NCBI RefSeq assembly: GCF_001026695.1
Contig: NZ_LDNB01000010.1
Coordinates: 1-64,000, forward strand
Direction of reading: 5' to 3'
Source: Neobacillus vireti
GTDB taxonomy: Bacteria > Bacillota > Bacilli > Bacillales > Cytobacillaceae
DNA: 64,000 nt
The notes beneath the pieces are model-generated. The model was given only the letters and a program-made list of their open reading frames with translations. It was not told where the DNA came from and ran no database searches. This document shows positions 8,316-17,523 of this stretch, piece by piece. Made by a program: the position numbers and the translations under genes. The first letter of the stretch is position 1, and each line of letters begins with the position of its first letter.

Positions 8316-8840
8316 CTATAATTCAATCCAATACCTCTTAATAATATTTCCATTTTCCTCAATAAAGTCCGTATCTGGTATGCCGCCATTATTTAATATT
8401 GTTTTTTCCGAACCAATATTACTCTTGTCGCAAACAACAAGAACTTTTTGGATTCCTAGTTCTTTCGCTTTTTCTAAAGATAATGATAAAAGTTTAGTAG
8501 CATATCCTTTTCGCCGCTCAGAGGGACGAATGCCATAACCAATATGTCCGCCACAGTTAAATAGTTTTTCAGTTAGTCGATGTCGAATATTAACAGCACC
8601 GATAACTTTTTTATCATCATTAACTAACCAGAACGTAGAGTCAGGCACCCAATTATCAGGGAGATTTATTCCTTTCTCGGAATCAAGTAAAAATTGAATC
8701 ATGTCTTGGAAATTTGAGGGATCCTTACCAATGACCCACGGGATCATGTCCTCTCCGCTTTCCTTCCATTCCTGGTAAAAGGACAGGTATTCTGTTTCTA
8801 ATTCCATTGTTGGTCGAGCTAAATATACATCTGACTTCAT
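8316..8840 (-). CDS. GNAT N-acetyltransferase
   Basis: About 174 residues. The GNAT core is visible: IGYGIRPSERRKGYATKLL carries the R-R-x-G-Y-A acetyl-CoA loop, preceded by WLVNDDKKVIGAVNIRHRL. ATG at 8840 follows AAGGTG by 6 nt and is preferred to the TTG at 8855. Substrate unknown. It is on the same strand as the RimJ-like gene with a 128-nt gap, and the two share only general GNAT similarity. Confidence 0.86.
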   Translation of the reverse strand: MKSDVYLARPTMELETEYLSFYQEWKESGEDMIPWVIGKDPSNFQDMIQFLLDSEKGINLPDNWVPDSTFWLVNDDKKVIGAVNIRHRLTEKLFNCGGHIGYGIRPSERRKGYATKLLSLSLEKAKELGIQKVLVVCDKSNIGSEKTILNNGGIPDTDFIEENGNIIKRYWIEL

Positions 8841-8949
8841 AGAATTCACCTTCAAACATTATTTTTTCTAGTTACTATTCGATTAAAAATCCTAAATCCC
8901 TCTGATTATTTGAGCTATCACACTGAAAACATTATTAAGCTCCAGAACC

Positions 8950-10740
8950 TTATGTTAAACTAATAAACTCTTCAGCATCTTTAATGGATAATTGCATTCC
9001 TTTTTCCCAAAAAGTTTGTGAAGTAATGTCTTCTCCTAAATGCTTCATTACCAAATCTTCTATGGTCATCCTGCCTGAATCACGTAGCAGTTCTAAATAA
9101 CTTTTTTCAAATTCTTTTCCTATTTCCTTTGCCCGTGCATAAAGGTTAAGCGAAAATATGTAACCGAAAGTATAAGGAAAATTATAAAATGGAGTATTAG
9201 TGATATAAAAATGTGGTGTCCAAACCCACGAATGAATAGAAGCACCATCAAGTGAGCCTTGATACGCTTCTTCCATTGCCGTTTGCATTAATTCATTTAT
9301 CCGTGATGAAGAAACGATTCCATGTTTTCGTTCCTCGTAAAATCTCGTCTCAAACAAGAACCTAGAAGGAATATTCATGAAGTTCATCACACCGCGTTTT
9401 AATTTTTCATCCAGTAAAAATAATCGCTCGTTAGTGCTGTCCGCTTTTTCCATAGCTGCATCTAAAATGATCATCTCAGAAAATGTTGAGGCTGTTTCAG
9501 CCAAAATCATTGGATATTTTTTATTCATACCTTTGACGGGAATCATTGCTTGGTTATGAAAGGCATGCCCTAATTCATGTGCTAGAGTTAAGACATTTGT
9601 GATTCTCCCGTCATATGTCATAAAAACTCTGGATTCTCCTGAAAGTGGAAACCCTGCACAAAACGCAACAGCCGATTTATTCGGACGATTTTCTGCTTCA
9701 ATCCAGCCCTTATCAAAGGCATTGCGCGAAAAACGTTCTAATTCAGGTCCAAACTGACTAAAATGCTCTATTATAAAATCGACTGCTTCTTCATATTTAA
9801 TTTTTTGTTTACTTAGTGTAATAGGGGCCCAAAAATTATACGCGTGCATCTTTTCATCACCAAACGTTTTTGCTTTCTGGTTTAGGTAATTCGCAAACGG
9901 TTGTTTATATTTATTAACTGCTGACCAAATGGCGTTAAGTGTTTCCTCTTTAATGCGGTTGTCCTTAAGAGGTTTTTCTAGAACATTTTTTAAACCTCGC
10001 TGTTTGTACACTTGTAATCGAAAGCCTGCAATATGATTGAGAATCTTTGCAAACAGGTCTTCTTTCTCAGTCCATATTTCTTCTAAAGCCTTATGGGATT
10101 CCATTCGAACTAATTCATCAGGATGGGAACGCAAATTAATCGTTTGGCCAACTGATAATTCGTTATTTTCTCCGTTGATTGAAATATTAACTTTAATACT
10201 ACTAATAAGAGAAATATAAAACTGTCCCCAAGCATGATAGCCATCAACCATTAGATTGGACACTAAACTTTCTTCTGTTTCGGTTAGTTGATTTTCCGTA
10301 TTCTCTCGCCATTCGTTCAGAATAAATTTATAGTCATTTAACCGATCAGTATCAAGTAGGTTTTTCCACAAATGTTCGTTTGTGTTTACAAGGACGTTTT
10401 TTATTTTTTGAAATGCAGACTCAAAGCGGGCACTAATAGAAGATGTCCTTCCTCGGAGTCTGGCAGCCTTCTGATCCTTGGAGTTCTGCGCTAGAAGACA
10501 AGTTATAAAAGAATTGGCTTGGGACAGGTTCAGCTGAATACCAATTATTTGCTCAATAATATCGGCTACTTTTAACGAATCATTTATTTCAAGTGGTATA
10601 TGAAAAAATTCTAATCTTTCCTCCAATTCATCAACTTTTGTCTCTATCTGTTCGATATGTTTACAAATTTGAATTGATTGGCTTCCCCCAGGAAATAATT
10701 TTTCTAAGTCCCAAACTTCTCTATACCTAGTTTGAGTCAT
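8950..10740 (-). CDS. pepF: Oligoendopeptidase, M3 family (PepF/M3)
   Basis: A 596-residue zinc metallopeptidase. The catalytic AHELGHAFH is near residues 386-394, with the third zinc ligand in ETASTFSEM about 25 residues later, and the usual C-terminal FYNFPYTFGY motif near 510. Family length is about 560-610, so the protein is full length. It cleaves short peptides in the cytoplasm; no signal peptide is present. It appears to be a single-gene unit. Confidence 0.92.
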   Translation of the reverse strand: MTQTRYREVWDLEKLFPGGSQSIQICKHIEQIETKVDELEERLEFFHIPLEINDSLKVADIIEQIIGIQLNLSQANSFITCLLAQNSKDQKAARLRGRTSSISARFESAFQKIKNVLVNTNEHLWKNLLDTDRLNDYKFILNEWRENTENQLTETEESLVSNLMVDGYHAWGQFYISLISSIKVNISINGENNELSVGQTINLRSHPDELVRMESHKALEEIWTEKEDLFAKILNHIAGFRLQVYKQRGLKNVLEKPLKDNRIKEETLNAIWSAVNKYKQPFANYLNQKAKTFGDEKMHAYNFWAPITLSKQKIKYEEAVDFIIEHFSQFGPELERFSRNAFDKGWIEAENRPNKSAVAFCAGFPLSGESRVFMTYDGRITNVLTLAHELGHAFHNQAMIPVKGMNKKYPMILAETASTFSEMIILDAAMEKADSTNERLFLLDEKLKRGVMNFMNIPSRFLFETRFYEERKHGIVSSSRINELMQTAMEEAYQGSLDGASIHSWVWTPHFYITNTPFYNFPYTFGYIFSLNLYARAKEIGKEFEKSYLELLRDSGRMTIEDLVMKHLGEDITSQTFWEKGMQLSIKDAEEFISLT

Positions 10741-10860
10741 TCATTTTCCCCCTAAATAGGATATTGAAATAATTGGTTCTTCTTAATAGGTTCTATTTAC
10801 TTGAATATTCCGGAAATAAAAATTGTGGCTTTTCCACTAAAACAGCTTGGTAGTTCAACA

Positions 10861-11904
10861 TTAAATATTAAAAAAAATAAGGGAATTGTATACTTCCCCG
10901 ATAATACTCTTCAATTGATGAACTCCTAGATCGGTATTTGTCATTATCACTGCTCCAGTTTCTAAATAAGGATACGCCACCATCATACATTGAAAGCCTA
11001 CACCCCATCCGAGTGATGAAATTTCAATTTCGTGCTTGGATCCATCTAGAAAAACACCTAGACCAGTCCACGCCTTACACCCCTGTGGGTTAATCATTTC
11101 TTTTGCCATACTTGCAGATAGACCAATCTCACTTTCACCTCTAAGTGACCTCATAAATTCAATTACCAAAATAGCTAAATCAGATGGTGTTGTCCATAGT
11201 CCAGAAGCTGCCGGATAGGGATAAATCGGATATTTAACATTGACAATCTTTCCATTTTTATGACCACAAGAAAAATCTTCTCTTCTTGCTTTTGATATTG
11301 TCTGTGGAAAGGAACTATTTTTCAGATTTAATGGTTCAAATATATGTTCATTCATTACCTCGTAAAATGGTTTTCCGAAGCTATCTTCAATTAGAAGTTG
11401 TATGATACAAAAACCTGCATCTGAATATTGAAAGTCACTCCCTGGTTCATACATCACATTAATAGGCACATTGCAATAAGGCGTTCTTCCTTCCAATAAA
11501 TCGACCATTACTGGAAATCCTTGTGTGAAATTAAGTTCAGCAAAACTACCATCCGGATCTGTAACCCCTGATTGATGAGAAAGCAGCCGCCGTAATGTTA
11601 CTTTATTTTTTTGCGTGAATTCGTTTTCAGGAACCTTCCACGATGAAAGTCTATTATTTACGTCTTCATCCAAATCGAAGACACCTTGTTCCGTTAATTT
11701 CATAACTAGCATTGACGTTACAAATTTACTAATTGAACAAGCATTAAATATAGAATTACTGTTTACAATATTTGTGGTTCCTGCTTCAAGGACACCAAAG
11801 CCTGCTGTCATATTGATTTGACCTTTATCAATTAATGCAATACTTAGACCAGCAACAATATAATGTTCCATACGCTCGCAAATGTTTATATTTTTTAGCT
11901 TCAT
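10861..11904 (-). CDS. Serine hydrolase, beta-lactamase class C/EstB family
   Basis: A 347-residue protein with the serine beta-lactamase-like fold: the nucleophile motif SxxK at Ser57-Lys60 (ACSISKF), the second motif YSDAGF near 160 (Asp where class C enzymes have Asn), and the LLSHQSGV segment near 115. Such proteins are usually esterases or D-aminopeptidases rather than true beta-lactamases. There is no signal peptide, so it is probably cytoplasmic. GGAGGG precedes the ATG. The short C-terminal end after GEVYNSLIFFNI matches stand-alone members. Confidence 0.85.
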   Translation of the reverse strand: MKLKNINICERMEHYIVAGLSIALIDKGQINMTAGFGVLEAGTTNIVNSNSIFNACSISKFVTSMLVMKLTEQGVFDLDEDVNNRLSSWKVPENEFTQKNKVTLRRLLSHQSGVTDPDGSFAELNFTQGFPVMVDLLEGRTPYCNVPINVMYEPGSDFQYSDAGFCIIQLLIEDSFGKPFYEVMNEHIFEPLNLKNSSFPQTISKARREDFSCGHKNGKIVNVKYPIYPYPAASGLWTTPSDLAILVIEFMRSLRGESEIGLSASMAKEMINPQGCKAWTGLGVFLDGSKHEIEISSLGWGVGFQCMMVAYPYLETGAVIMTNTDLGVHQLKSIIGEVYNSLIFFNI

Positions 11905-12056
11905 AAAAGCCCTCCAATTTTTGCAACATTAGAATAATTATAACACGAATATATGTTCTGATGTAAATTTTTGGACTGCTCATTTTTATTTTATTTTTTC
12001 TTATTTCATAAATAGAATGTCTCTGCATAATTACATAAATATTAATTTGCAACAAA

Positions 12057-12076
12057 AAAGAGCCATTTGGCTCTTT
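12057..12076 (-). terminator. Terminator after SRPBCC gene
   Basis: AAAGAGCC (12057-12064) pairs with GGCTCTTT (12069-12076) around a 4-nt loop, followed on the minus strand by TTTTTTGTT. It lies 8 nt after the stop at 12084. Confidence 0.85.
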
Positions 12077-12083
12077 ATACAGG

Positions 12084-12521
12084 TCAATCCTTCACTAATC
12101 CGCCTCTTAATTGGTTGGCACCAAATTCTAAATAACCCTTTAAACAGGTCAGCATGAAAACCCAGCCTTCTTTATTATCTAGCAATTGACTAATTAGCGC
12201 TTCATCATTTTCATCAAATCCAGCTTCATTTACTTCAATAATTGTAGTTGAATGATCTAACTCATTCAGCGTAATCGTAACAATATGCCCTTCGCCATTT
12301 GCTCCCCACTGGAATACGATTTTCTTATTTCCCTCGATTTCCTTTATTTCTATATCTAGTTGCGCATTGTATTCAACATATCGCAATGTAATCATCTTAC
12401 CTTGTTCCCATCTTTCCGAACTCGACGTGAACCAGAAATTCCCGATTTTCGTAGGATCGACGAAGGCTTCAAATACTTCGTTTGCTGGTTTGAATATTTT
12501 CATTTTTGTTACGTTGTTCAT
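12084..12521 (-). CDS. SRPBCC/AHSA1-family protein
   Basis: A 145-residue START-like (AHSA1) protein: N-terminal FKPANEVFEAFVDPTKIGNFW, then strands ending in IVFQWG and the C-terminal helix GWVFMLTCLKGYLEFG. These proteins bind hydrophobic ligands or act as stress-related chaperone-like proteins; the ligand is unknown. A VOC-family gene lies 39 nt upstream on the same strand, a pairing often seen in Bacilli, which suggests one transcript. Confidence 0.85.
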   Translation of the reverse strand: MNNVTKMKIFKPANEVFEAFVDPTKIGNFWFTSSSERWEQGKMITLRYVEYNAQLDIEIKEIEGNKKIVFQWGANGEGHIVTITLNELDHSTTIIEVNEAGFDENDEALISQLLDNKEGWVFMLTCLKGYLEFGANQLRGGLVKD

Positions 12522-12560
12522 ACACTAAATCATCCCTTTATGTATTTTTTAAAATGCGTA

Positions 12561-12926
12561 TTATTTCTGAAAGTTGAGCAGCCAGCCAATGCCAAACTTA
12601 TCAACTAAGTTTGCATGAATCGCTCCCCAGAATGTATCCTGCAGCTGAGCAGTTATCTTTCCGTCTTTGCTAAGAGCGTCATACACTCTTCTAATTTCTT
12701 CTTCGCTTTCACATTCCAAGCTAATTCGGACGTTATCACCTTCATGGGTCTTGCTGAAGGTATCTGAAAAATGAATGATGCTGTTACCAAGGTGTAGTTC
12801 GGCATGCAAACACTTGCCATCATTGCTTTTTTGAAAATTAGTTATTTCCCCGCCAAAAAGGCTTTGGTAATACTCCATGACATCACGGCAGTTATCTATG
12901 AATACATATGGACTAGCACTTTTCAA
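12561..12926 (-). CDS. VOC-family protein, PhnB-like
   Basis: A 121-residue glyoxalase/bleomycin-resistance-fold protein of the PhnB type (SPYVFIDNCRDVMEYYQSLF, then FWGAIHANLVDKFGIGWLLN). One betaalphabetabetabeta domain pair per chain. Start is TTG with GGAGGT 7 nt upstream. Metal-binding residues cannot be assigned with confidence. Probably co-transcribed with the SRPBCC gene downstream. Confidence 0.85.
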   Translation of the reverse strand: MKSASPYVFIDNCRDVMEYYQSLFGGEITNFQKSNDGKCLHAELHLGNSIIHFSDTFSKTHEGDNVRISLECESEEEIRRVYDALSKDGKITAQLQDTFWGAIHANLVDKFGIGWLLNFQK

Positions 12927-13058
12927 AAAAATACCTCCCGATTTTTGATAAATTCATTTTATCATTAATGCTTCTTAAACTTAAATGAGTCGATTATTGA
13001 TAAAAGGCATTTACCGTCTTTTGCTTTGTAAAACCATCGTTATTGATCAGAGAATTTT

Positions 13059-13232
13059 TTAAAAAAGCAGTTTAATTAACCACTGCACAAACAGAACTAA
13101 AATAGCCGTAATACCAACTTCCATTAATAGTCTTTTTATTCCCCCGTATTTATACTTTGAATCAAAAAGGATCCTACAGCCGTAGAATACTAAAATGACA
13201 AGAAACAAATTAATATAGGCTCCTAACGCCAC
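13059..13232 (-). CDS. Small membrane protein, unknown
   Basis: About 57 residues with an N-terminal helix (LGAYINLFLVILVFYGCRI), a basic loop (DSKYKYGGIKR) and a C-terminal helix (ITAILVLFVQWLIKLLF). GTG at 13232 is better spaced from AAGGT than the GTG at 13241. The two-helix pattern with a basic cytoplasmic loop suggests a real membrane protein, but no family is recognised. Confidence 0.5.
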   Translation of the reverse strand: MALGAYINLFLVILVFYGCRILFDSKYKYGGIKRLLMEVGITAILVLFVQWLIKLLF

Positions 13233-13434
13233 TAGCCTCACTACCTTAATTTTTTAAAAATTAGTATTCTATAACTTGTTGGGGAAATCCTTTTTTACCG
13301 TAAAAATGATGCTGTGGCGATTAATTCTCGAATATTTCCATACATTATTTTGCCATAATTCCATGCTTGTCCCTTACGACATAAATCGTATCTGCATAAA
13401 ATGTACTACCTCATAAAAAAAGGAGGTGTTACTT

Positions 13435-13542
13435 ATGTATGGATATGGCGGCGGATACGGAGGCGGATCCAGTTTTGTGTTAATTGTTGTTCTCTTCATC
13501 CTTTTGATTATCGTTGGTGCTTCTTTCATGGGAGCATACTAA
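13435..13542 (+). CDS. YjcZ-family sporulation peptide
   Basis: A 35-residue peptide read directly from the sequence: [14 protein letters not shown], then [21 protein letters not shown]. The Gly/Tyr-rich head followed by one membrane helix is the hallmark of the YjcZ family of small sporulation-associated peptides. AAAAGGAGGTG lies at ideal spacing before the ATG, and a strong terminator follows, so it is an independent single-gene unit. Expression timing cannot be read here; no sigma-G or sigma-K promoter was identified with confidence. Confidence 0.88.
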   Translation: MYGYGGGYGGGSSFVLIVVLFILLIIVGASFMGAY

Positions 13543-13580
13543 CTTTTTAAGGTAGAAAAATCAAAAGAATAACCTTTTTT

Positions 13581-13607
13581 GAAGCGTGGATACCACGCTT
13601 CTTTTTT
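13581..13607 (+). terminator. Terminator after YjcZ-type gene
   Basis: GAAGCGTGG (13581-13589) pairs exactly with CCACGCTTC (13593-13601) around ATA and is followed by TTTTTT. Confidence 0.92.
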
Positions 13608-13628
13608 GTGATTTCTTTAATTTAGACT

Positions 13629-13691
13629 ATTGGTGACCGCTATACTCTTAAAATCCGAAAAACGGTCACCAATAAGACCTATTGGTGACCG
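13629..13691 (-). terminator. Terminator of dynamin-like gene, built from a repeated word
   Basis: CGGTCACCAATA (13663-13674) pairs exactly with TATTGGTGACCG (13680-13691); on the minus strand the hairpin is followed by TTTTTCGG and lies 19 nt after the GTPase stop. A third copy of the same word, ATTGGTGACCGC, stands alone at 13629-13640. Thus one hairpin arm has an extra direct copy 52 bp away. Confidence 0.7.
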
Positions 13692-13709
13692 CAGTGATCT
13701 TCAAAACTA

Positions 13710-16463
13710 TTAATAAATCGTTTGCATGCCTTTTCCAGCGACTGTCATCCATTCAAATTGACGCAGGCGCACCTCAAATAGTGTTAGAGGATCGCGGAAC
13801 ATTTCTGGATTAGCATTCATGTTATTTAGCATTTCCTGGTTCGTCTGAATCCCGGCACTTGCTTCTTCAACAGAACGATTCAACATCGTTAGCGGGCTCT
13901 TGAAAAACATCGTGACATCCCGCTCCAATGATTTTTCAAACAATTCAAACGGGCGGAAAAACTGATCGCAGACCAACTTAGCCGCTTCGGCATAATCCTC
14001 ATTTTCGACAAATGATTTGTATTTGTTATAAAGCATTGCTTTGTTTTGCGATATGGCGCCAAACAGTTTTCCAGCGCTTTTTAATAAAAATTGCGACGGT
14101 GTCCGACGGAGCAGAATATTGATTGAATCCAGCTGAAAACGGCTTGTCATCCGGTCCATATCGCGGCGCCAATCATCAAGCACTTTGAAGTCACACTCTA
14201 GCTTGAGGCGCTCGTCCCCGTACATCTGATTAAAACTCTCTGCCATTTCATTCAAAAATTCCTGACCTTCCTCAAACTCCTCTTTGCAGCGCACAATCCA
14301 ATCCTGAAGCAAGCGGTAATATTTCGGCATCACCTGCTCCTCCAAGTAAGCTTGAAGTCTTCTGTTCATCTCGTCATTTAGTTCCAAGTGGATTTTGCTA
14401 AAATTGCTATCTTCCTTGATTAGGACCGAACATTCCTTTAGCAAACTCGGGACGGTCTCTGCAATATCGATTTCAATCGCATCTTTAAATGCGCGATATG
14501 ACTTCGTGAACGCTTTTGCTTTTTGTGCCTCCGTATCCTTCAATTGATTGACGGCTCCGGTTAACTTCATCAACATTTCTTCATTCCAGCGCACCGATTC
14601 TAGCAATTGATTCTCCACATCAATCCGCTTTTGCAGCAGGCTGGCAATCGTCGTTCTAATATAGAACAATAGCTTTGCCAGACGCTTATCTTCTATGTTT
14701 ATCGAATTGTTAATTGATTGAATAAACTCTTTTAAATCCTTCAACTGTGAACCGCCCTCATATTGCGAAGAAAACGCAAAAACTTGGGATTCCGGCAGAT
14801 AAGTTTGAATGGTGGACCTAGTTTCCTCAAAAATCCTGATTACTTCCTGCTCACCGGTAATTGTATCCATTTTACTTATGATAAAATGAATCGGAATATC
14901 AGGTGCTACTTCCTGAATTTGTGTTAGAACACTACGCTCCTTTTCCGTAAACGGGACATTAGCATCAACCACAAATAGGACATTGTCAGCAACATGGAGA
15001 CTCTTCAGAATTTCATTTCGCTCGTGAAGGCTGCCCTTCAGTCCTGGTGTATCAATGAAAGCAACCCTATTTCCTTGTAAAAATGCGTTCGGCAGCTTAA
15101 ATTCAATAATCGATTCGAGCGCATTGCGGCGGCGATCCATTCGTTCTTGGAAATCAGAAAATCCAGCTAGATTGGTAATCTCCCAGTCGGTAATTTCAGT
15201 GATGGCTAATTCTTCATCGTTTTTAAACATGACGACAGAAGAGGTTGGGCTATCCTGCAAATCTTCCCCTAAAATTGTATTAACAAACGAAGATTTCCCG
15301 CTGCCACTTAACCCGGTAATGAAAATATGTTGGGTGTCAAAGTCAATTAATTGATCGACAAGCCATTTTAAACGGTGATTCTTACCCATCTCATGGTCCT
15401 CTGCCCAATTCATAATGGAATCAAATAGTGTCAGGCACTCATCCAGTTCATCCATGTCTGTTTCTGTCATACTGATTAGGTTTTCTGCTTCACTCACAAT
15501 TGTCGTACTGATACTTGCTGGAAAAAGCTCATTCCAAGAGAGCACGGCTGCTGATGCTAGGACCACATTAGCTTGGTCAGCCAACCGCAGCCAGTTCGTT
15601 AACAGGTCAGGGATAAATTCCTGAATTTTTTTAATAAAATATCTGCCGTCAATAAAGCTAAAATAAGTTTCCTTATGAAGCATGGAAAGCCCTGGCCAGT
15701 TTTCATTTCGATCCAAGTCAAGATTTAATAAAAGGTGGTTGATTTCGCTTAACCACGATAAGTAAGTTTCCTCATTCTTATAGCTGTTCCAAAGCGCGGA
15801 AACGAGCTGCTCAAATTTCTCCTTGTCTAGTCCAAACAGTAAGATTAAGGCTTGGGAAAAATAACTAGGTGCTAGGCTTTTCGTTACACCCTTTTCTACA
15901 TACGTAATAACCATATCAAACCAAACAGGCGATTCTGTCCGTTTGGCTTCATTTACAGCTAGTTCAATCGCATTATTCCAATCCTGTTGTTCCTCGAAAA
16001 AAGTACGGGCGATTTCGGTAACATTTGGGTAATCAGGATTGGCATTAATCGTTTTTTTCATCACCGAAACTGCTGCATCTAGCTTGTCGCGATCGATATA
16101 GAGTGAAAATAACTGTAACGCTACTTCTGTATTTAAGGTTGGATTATCTGTGACAATCGCTGTGTAAATATCCTCAGCCGTCGATAGCATCCCTAACTCA
16201 TAGTAAGCATCGGCGGTATTTTTCTTCGCCCATGGCTCAAGATCATTGCTAATGTTTTCCCATTTGAAAATCGCCGCTTCAAAATCTTTATAATGAAAAT
16301 AAACTTCACCCTGGGCAAAGCGAATTTGGGATAAATCAGGCAAATCCTTTTCTGCTTCCTCCTGAAACGCTTCGCCAAGAACACGAATCGGATGACTATT
16401 TTCATGCTCATTGATGAACATTTCATGATATGTTTTCTGTTTTAATTGCTTCTCTATTGACAT
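13710..16463 (-). CDS. TPR-containing dynamin-like GTPase
   Basis: A 917-residue protein. The N-terminal half (about 1-350) is helical with TPR-like units (YFHYKDFEAAIFKWENI, DAYYELGMLSTAEDIYTAI). The GTPase domain follows: G1 GLSGSGKSS near 383, G3 DTPGLKG near 472, G4 ISKMD near 529 (SKMD where NKxD is usual). The C-terminal part is long and helical, with a short hydrophobic stretch near 800, as in bacterial dynamin-like membrane-remodelling proteins. Bacterial dynamins generally lack this TPR-like N-terminus, which suggests binding to a partner protein. It is a single-gene unit. Cellular role unknown; membrane stress or phage defence are possibilities, not conclusions. Confidence 0.85.
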   Translation of the reverse strand: MSIEKQLKQKTYHEMFINEHENSHPIRVLGEAFQEEAEKDLPDLSQIRFAQGEVYFHYKDFEAAIFKWENISNDLEPWAKKNTADAYYELGMLSTAEDIYTAIVTDNPTLNTEVALQLFSLYIDRDKLDAAVSVMKKTINANPDYPNVTEIARTFFEEQQDWNNAIELAVNEAKRTESPVWFDMVITYVEKGVTKSLAPSYFSQALILLFGLDKEKFEQLVSALWNSYKNEETYLSWLSEINHLLLNLDLDRNENWPGLSMLHKETYFSFIDGRYFIKKIQEFIPDLLTNWLRLADQANVVLASAAVLSWNELFPASISTTIVSEAENLISMTETDMDELDECLTLFDSIMNWAEDHEMGKNHRLKWLVDQLIDFDTQHIFITGLSGSGKSSFVNTILGEDLQDSPTSSVVMFKNDEELAITEITDWEITNLAGFSDFQERMDRRRNALESIIEFKLPNAFLQGNRVAFIDTPGLKGSLHERNEILKSLHVADNVLFVVDANVPFTEKERSVLTQIQEVAPDIPIHFIISKMDTITGEQEVIRIFEETRSTIQTYLPESQVFAFSSQYEGGSQLKDLKEFIQSINNSINIEDKRLAKLLFYIRTTIASLLQKRIDVENQLLESVRWNEEMLMKLTGAVNQLKDTEAQKAKAFTKSYRAFKDAIEIDIAETVPSLLKECSVLIKEDSNFSKIHLELNDEMNRRLQAYLEEQVMPKYYRLLQDWIVRCKEEFEEGQEFLNEMAESFNQMYGDERLKLECDFKVLDDWRRDMDRMTSRFQLDSINILLRRTPSQFLLKSAGKLFGAISQNKAMLYNKYKSFVENEDYAEAAKLVCDQFFRPFELFEKSLERDVTMFFKSPLTMLNRSVEEASAGIQTNQEMLNNMNANPEMFRDPLTLFEVRLRQFEWMTVAGKGMQTIY

Positions 16464-16704
16464 TTCATTCCCTCCAATTGCAACACTCTATGTCATTCAT
16501 ATGGAAAAGAGGCGTAATTATTCCTCATACTATTCGACGGATATGTAAAATATAAGTCTCAATTAGTTCGATTCTACCAAAGGAGTTTTTTAAAAGGATG
16601 TCAGTAGTATTTCATTTTGGAGACAAATTAAAACTTTCGGGCTAGTATCGTAAGAGAGTTCTACGGGTTATAATTAAAACAAAGACCTAAAGGAGAAATT
16701 AACC

Positions 16705-17214
16705 TTGGAACAGGAACAAGCACTTTTTTTAGCCAATTGCATCGAAAAATCAACTCCCGCCGCCTATGAGATAAAGAAATTAGATATGGTTGGCGGAACT
16801 CTTCCAAAGTTTCACCAATGGACAAATGGGAAGAAAACGTTAGCAGCCTATGAGGTGACCCGGCCTGCAACGGAAACCGGCTATTACTTTGTATTTATTG
16901 ATTGGCACCGCAATGGCATTTATTATTTGGTGATTTACGCCCATGATAAAAAGACGACGGTTGCAGAGCTCCGGCAAATTCAGGAAATTGACGATGTCTC
17001 GCAAATCGTCTGGTCATACAAACCGTTTAAACGTGATGGAAAAAACGATCAGCGGAAAGCTTATTTTACGCAAATGTTTGGCTCAAGAACGGTGCACATC
17101 GAGCTTCCGACAGCCGCAGAGAAAGTGGAGGCATTTTTTGAACAAGTATTTAAGCTATGCCAAAACCGGATAAAAGCAGATCGAATTGTCGATGTTTTTG
17201 ATTTTGAAAATTGA
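16705..17214 (+). CDS. Conserved hypothetical protein
   Basis: A 169-residue soluble protein, starting TTG with AAAGGAG 9 nt upstream. It has a mixed alpha/beta look (YYFVFIDWHRNGIYYLVIYAHD reads as two strands), many Lys/Tyr residues and no signal peptide or membrane segment. I do not recognise the family. It overlaps the ribosome-binding region of the zinc-ribbon gene that follows, so the two are co-translated. The region 16464-16704 before it shows no gene and no clear structure. Confidence 0.7.
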   Translation: MEQEQALFLANCIEKSTPAAYEIKKLDMVGGTLPKFHQWTNGKKTLAAYEVTRPATETGYYFVFIDWHRNGIYYLVIYAHDKKTTVAELRQIQEIDDVSQIVWSYKPFKRDGKNDQRKAYFTQMFGSRTVHIELPTAAEKVEAFFEQVFKLCQNRIKADRIVDVFDFEN

Positions 17215-17228
17215 TTGGAGTGTGGAAA

Positions 17229-17489
17229 ATGGCAGTCTATAAGAATTGTCAAAGCTGTGGAATGCCTTTAGCAAAGGACGAGCATGGAGGCGGAACCGAA
17301 AAGGACGGGTCAAAAAGCACCAAGTATTGCAGCCACTGTTATTTGAACGGAGAATTCACTCTTCCCAATATAACAATGGACGAAATGAAGGAAAGAGTGA
17401 AACAGAAGGTTGTTGAATTCGGTATGCCAAAGTTTATGGCTGGTTTGTTTACTAGAAATATTCCTAAACTGGAAAGATGGAAGAGATGA
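17229..17489 (+). CDS. Putative zinc-ribbon domain protein
   Basis: An 86-residue protein with two CxxC pairs: KNCQSCGMPL at the N-terminus and YCSHCYLNG after about 25 residues. The spacing and the GMPL signature fit the putative zinc-ribbon domain family found in small bacterial proteins. The C-terminal half is a Lys-rich helix (MDEMKERVKQKVVEF). ATG at 17229 follows GGAG by 9 nt. It follows the unknown gene directly. Function unknown; zinc binding is inferred. Confidence 0.82.
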   Translation: MAVYKNCQSCGMPLAKDEHGGGTEKDGSKSTKYCSHCYLNGEFTLPNITMDEMKERVKQKVVEFGMPKFMAGLFTRNIPKLERWKR

Positions 17490-17508
17490 CGTAGTGTCGT
17501 CTTTTTTT
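17484..17508 (+). terminator. Terminator overlapping the zinc-ribbon stop
   Basis: AGATGAC (17484-17490) pairs with GTCGTCT (17496-17502, one G-U) around 5 nt, running into TTTTTTT. The left arm overlaps the stop codon. Confidence 0.75.
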
Positions 17509-17523
17509 ATTGGCGCCGTTATC

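Noticed and set aside
8201..8389. 62-residue minus-strand ORF between the two GNAT genes
   Set aside because: It overlaps the end of the upstream GNAT gene in another frame, has no clear ribosome-binding site and shows no family features.
10861..11904. True class C beta-lactamase (resistance gene)
   Set aside because: SxxK is present, but there is no signal peptide, the second motif is YSD, and the overall form is that of EstB-like esterases or D-peptidases.
15055..15354. Plus-strand ORF opposite the GTPase gene
   Set aside because: It is an opposite-strand shadow of the GTPase G1-G3 region, with no ribosome-binding site.
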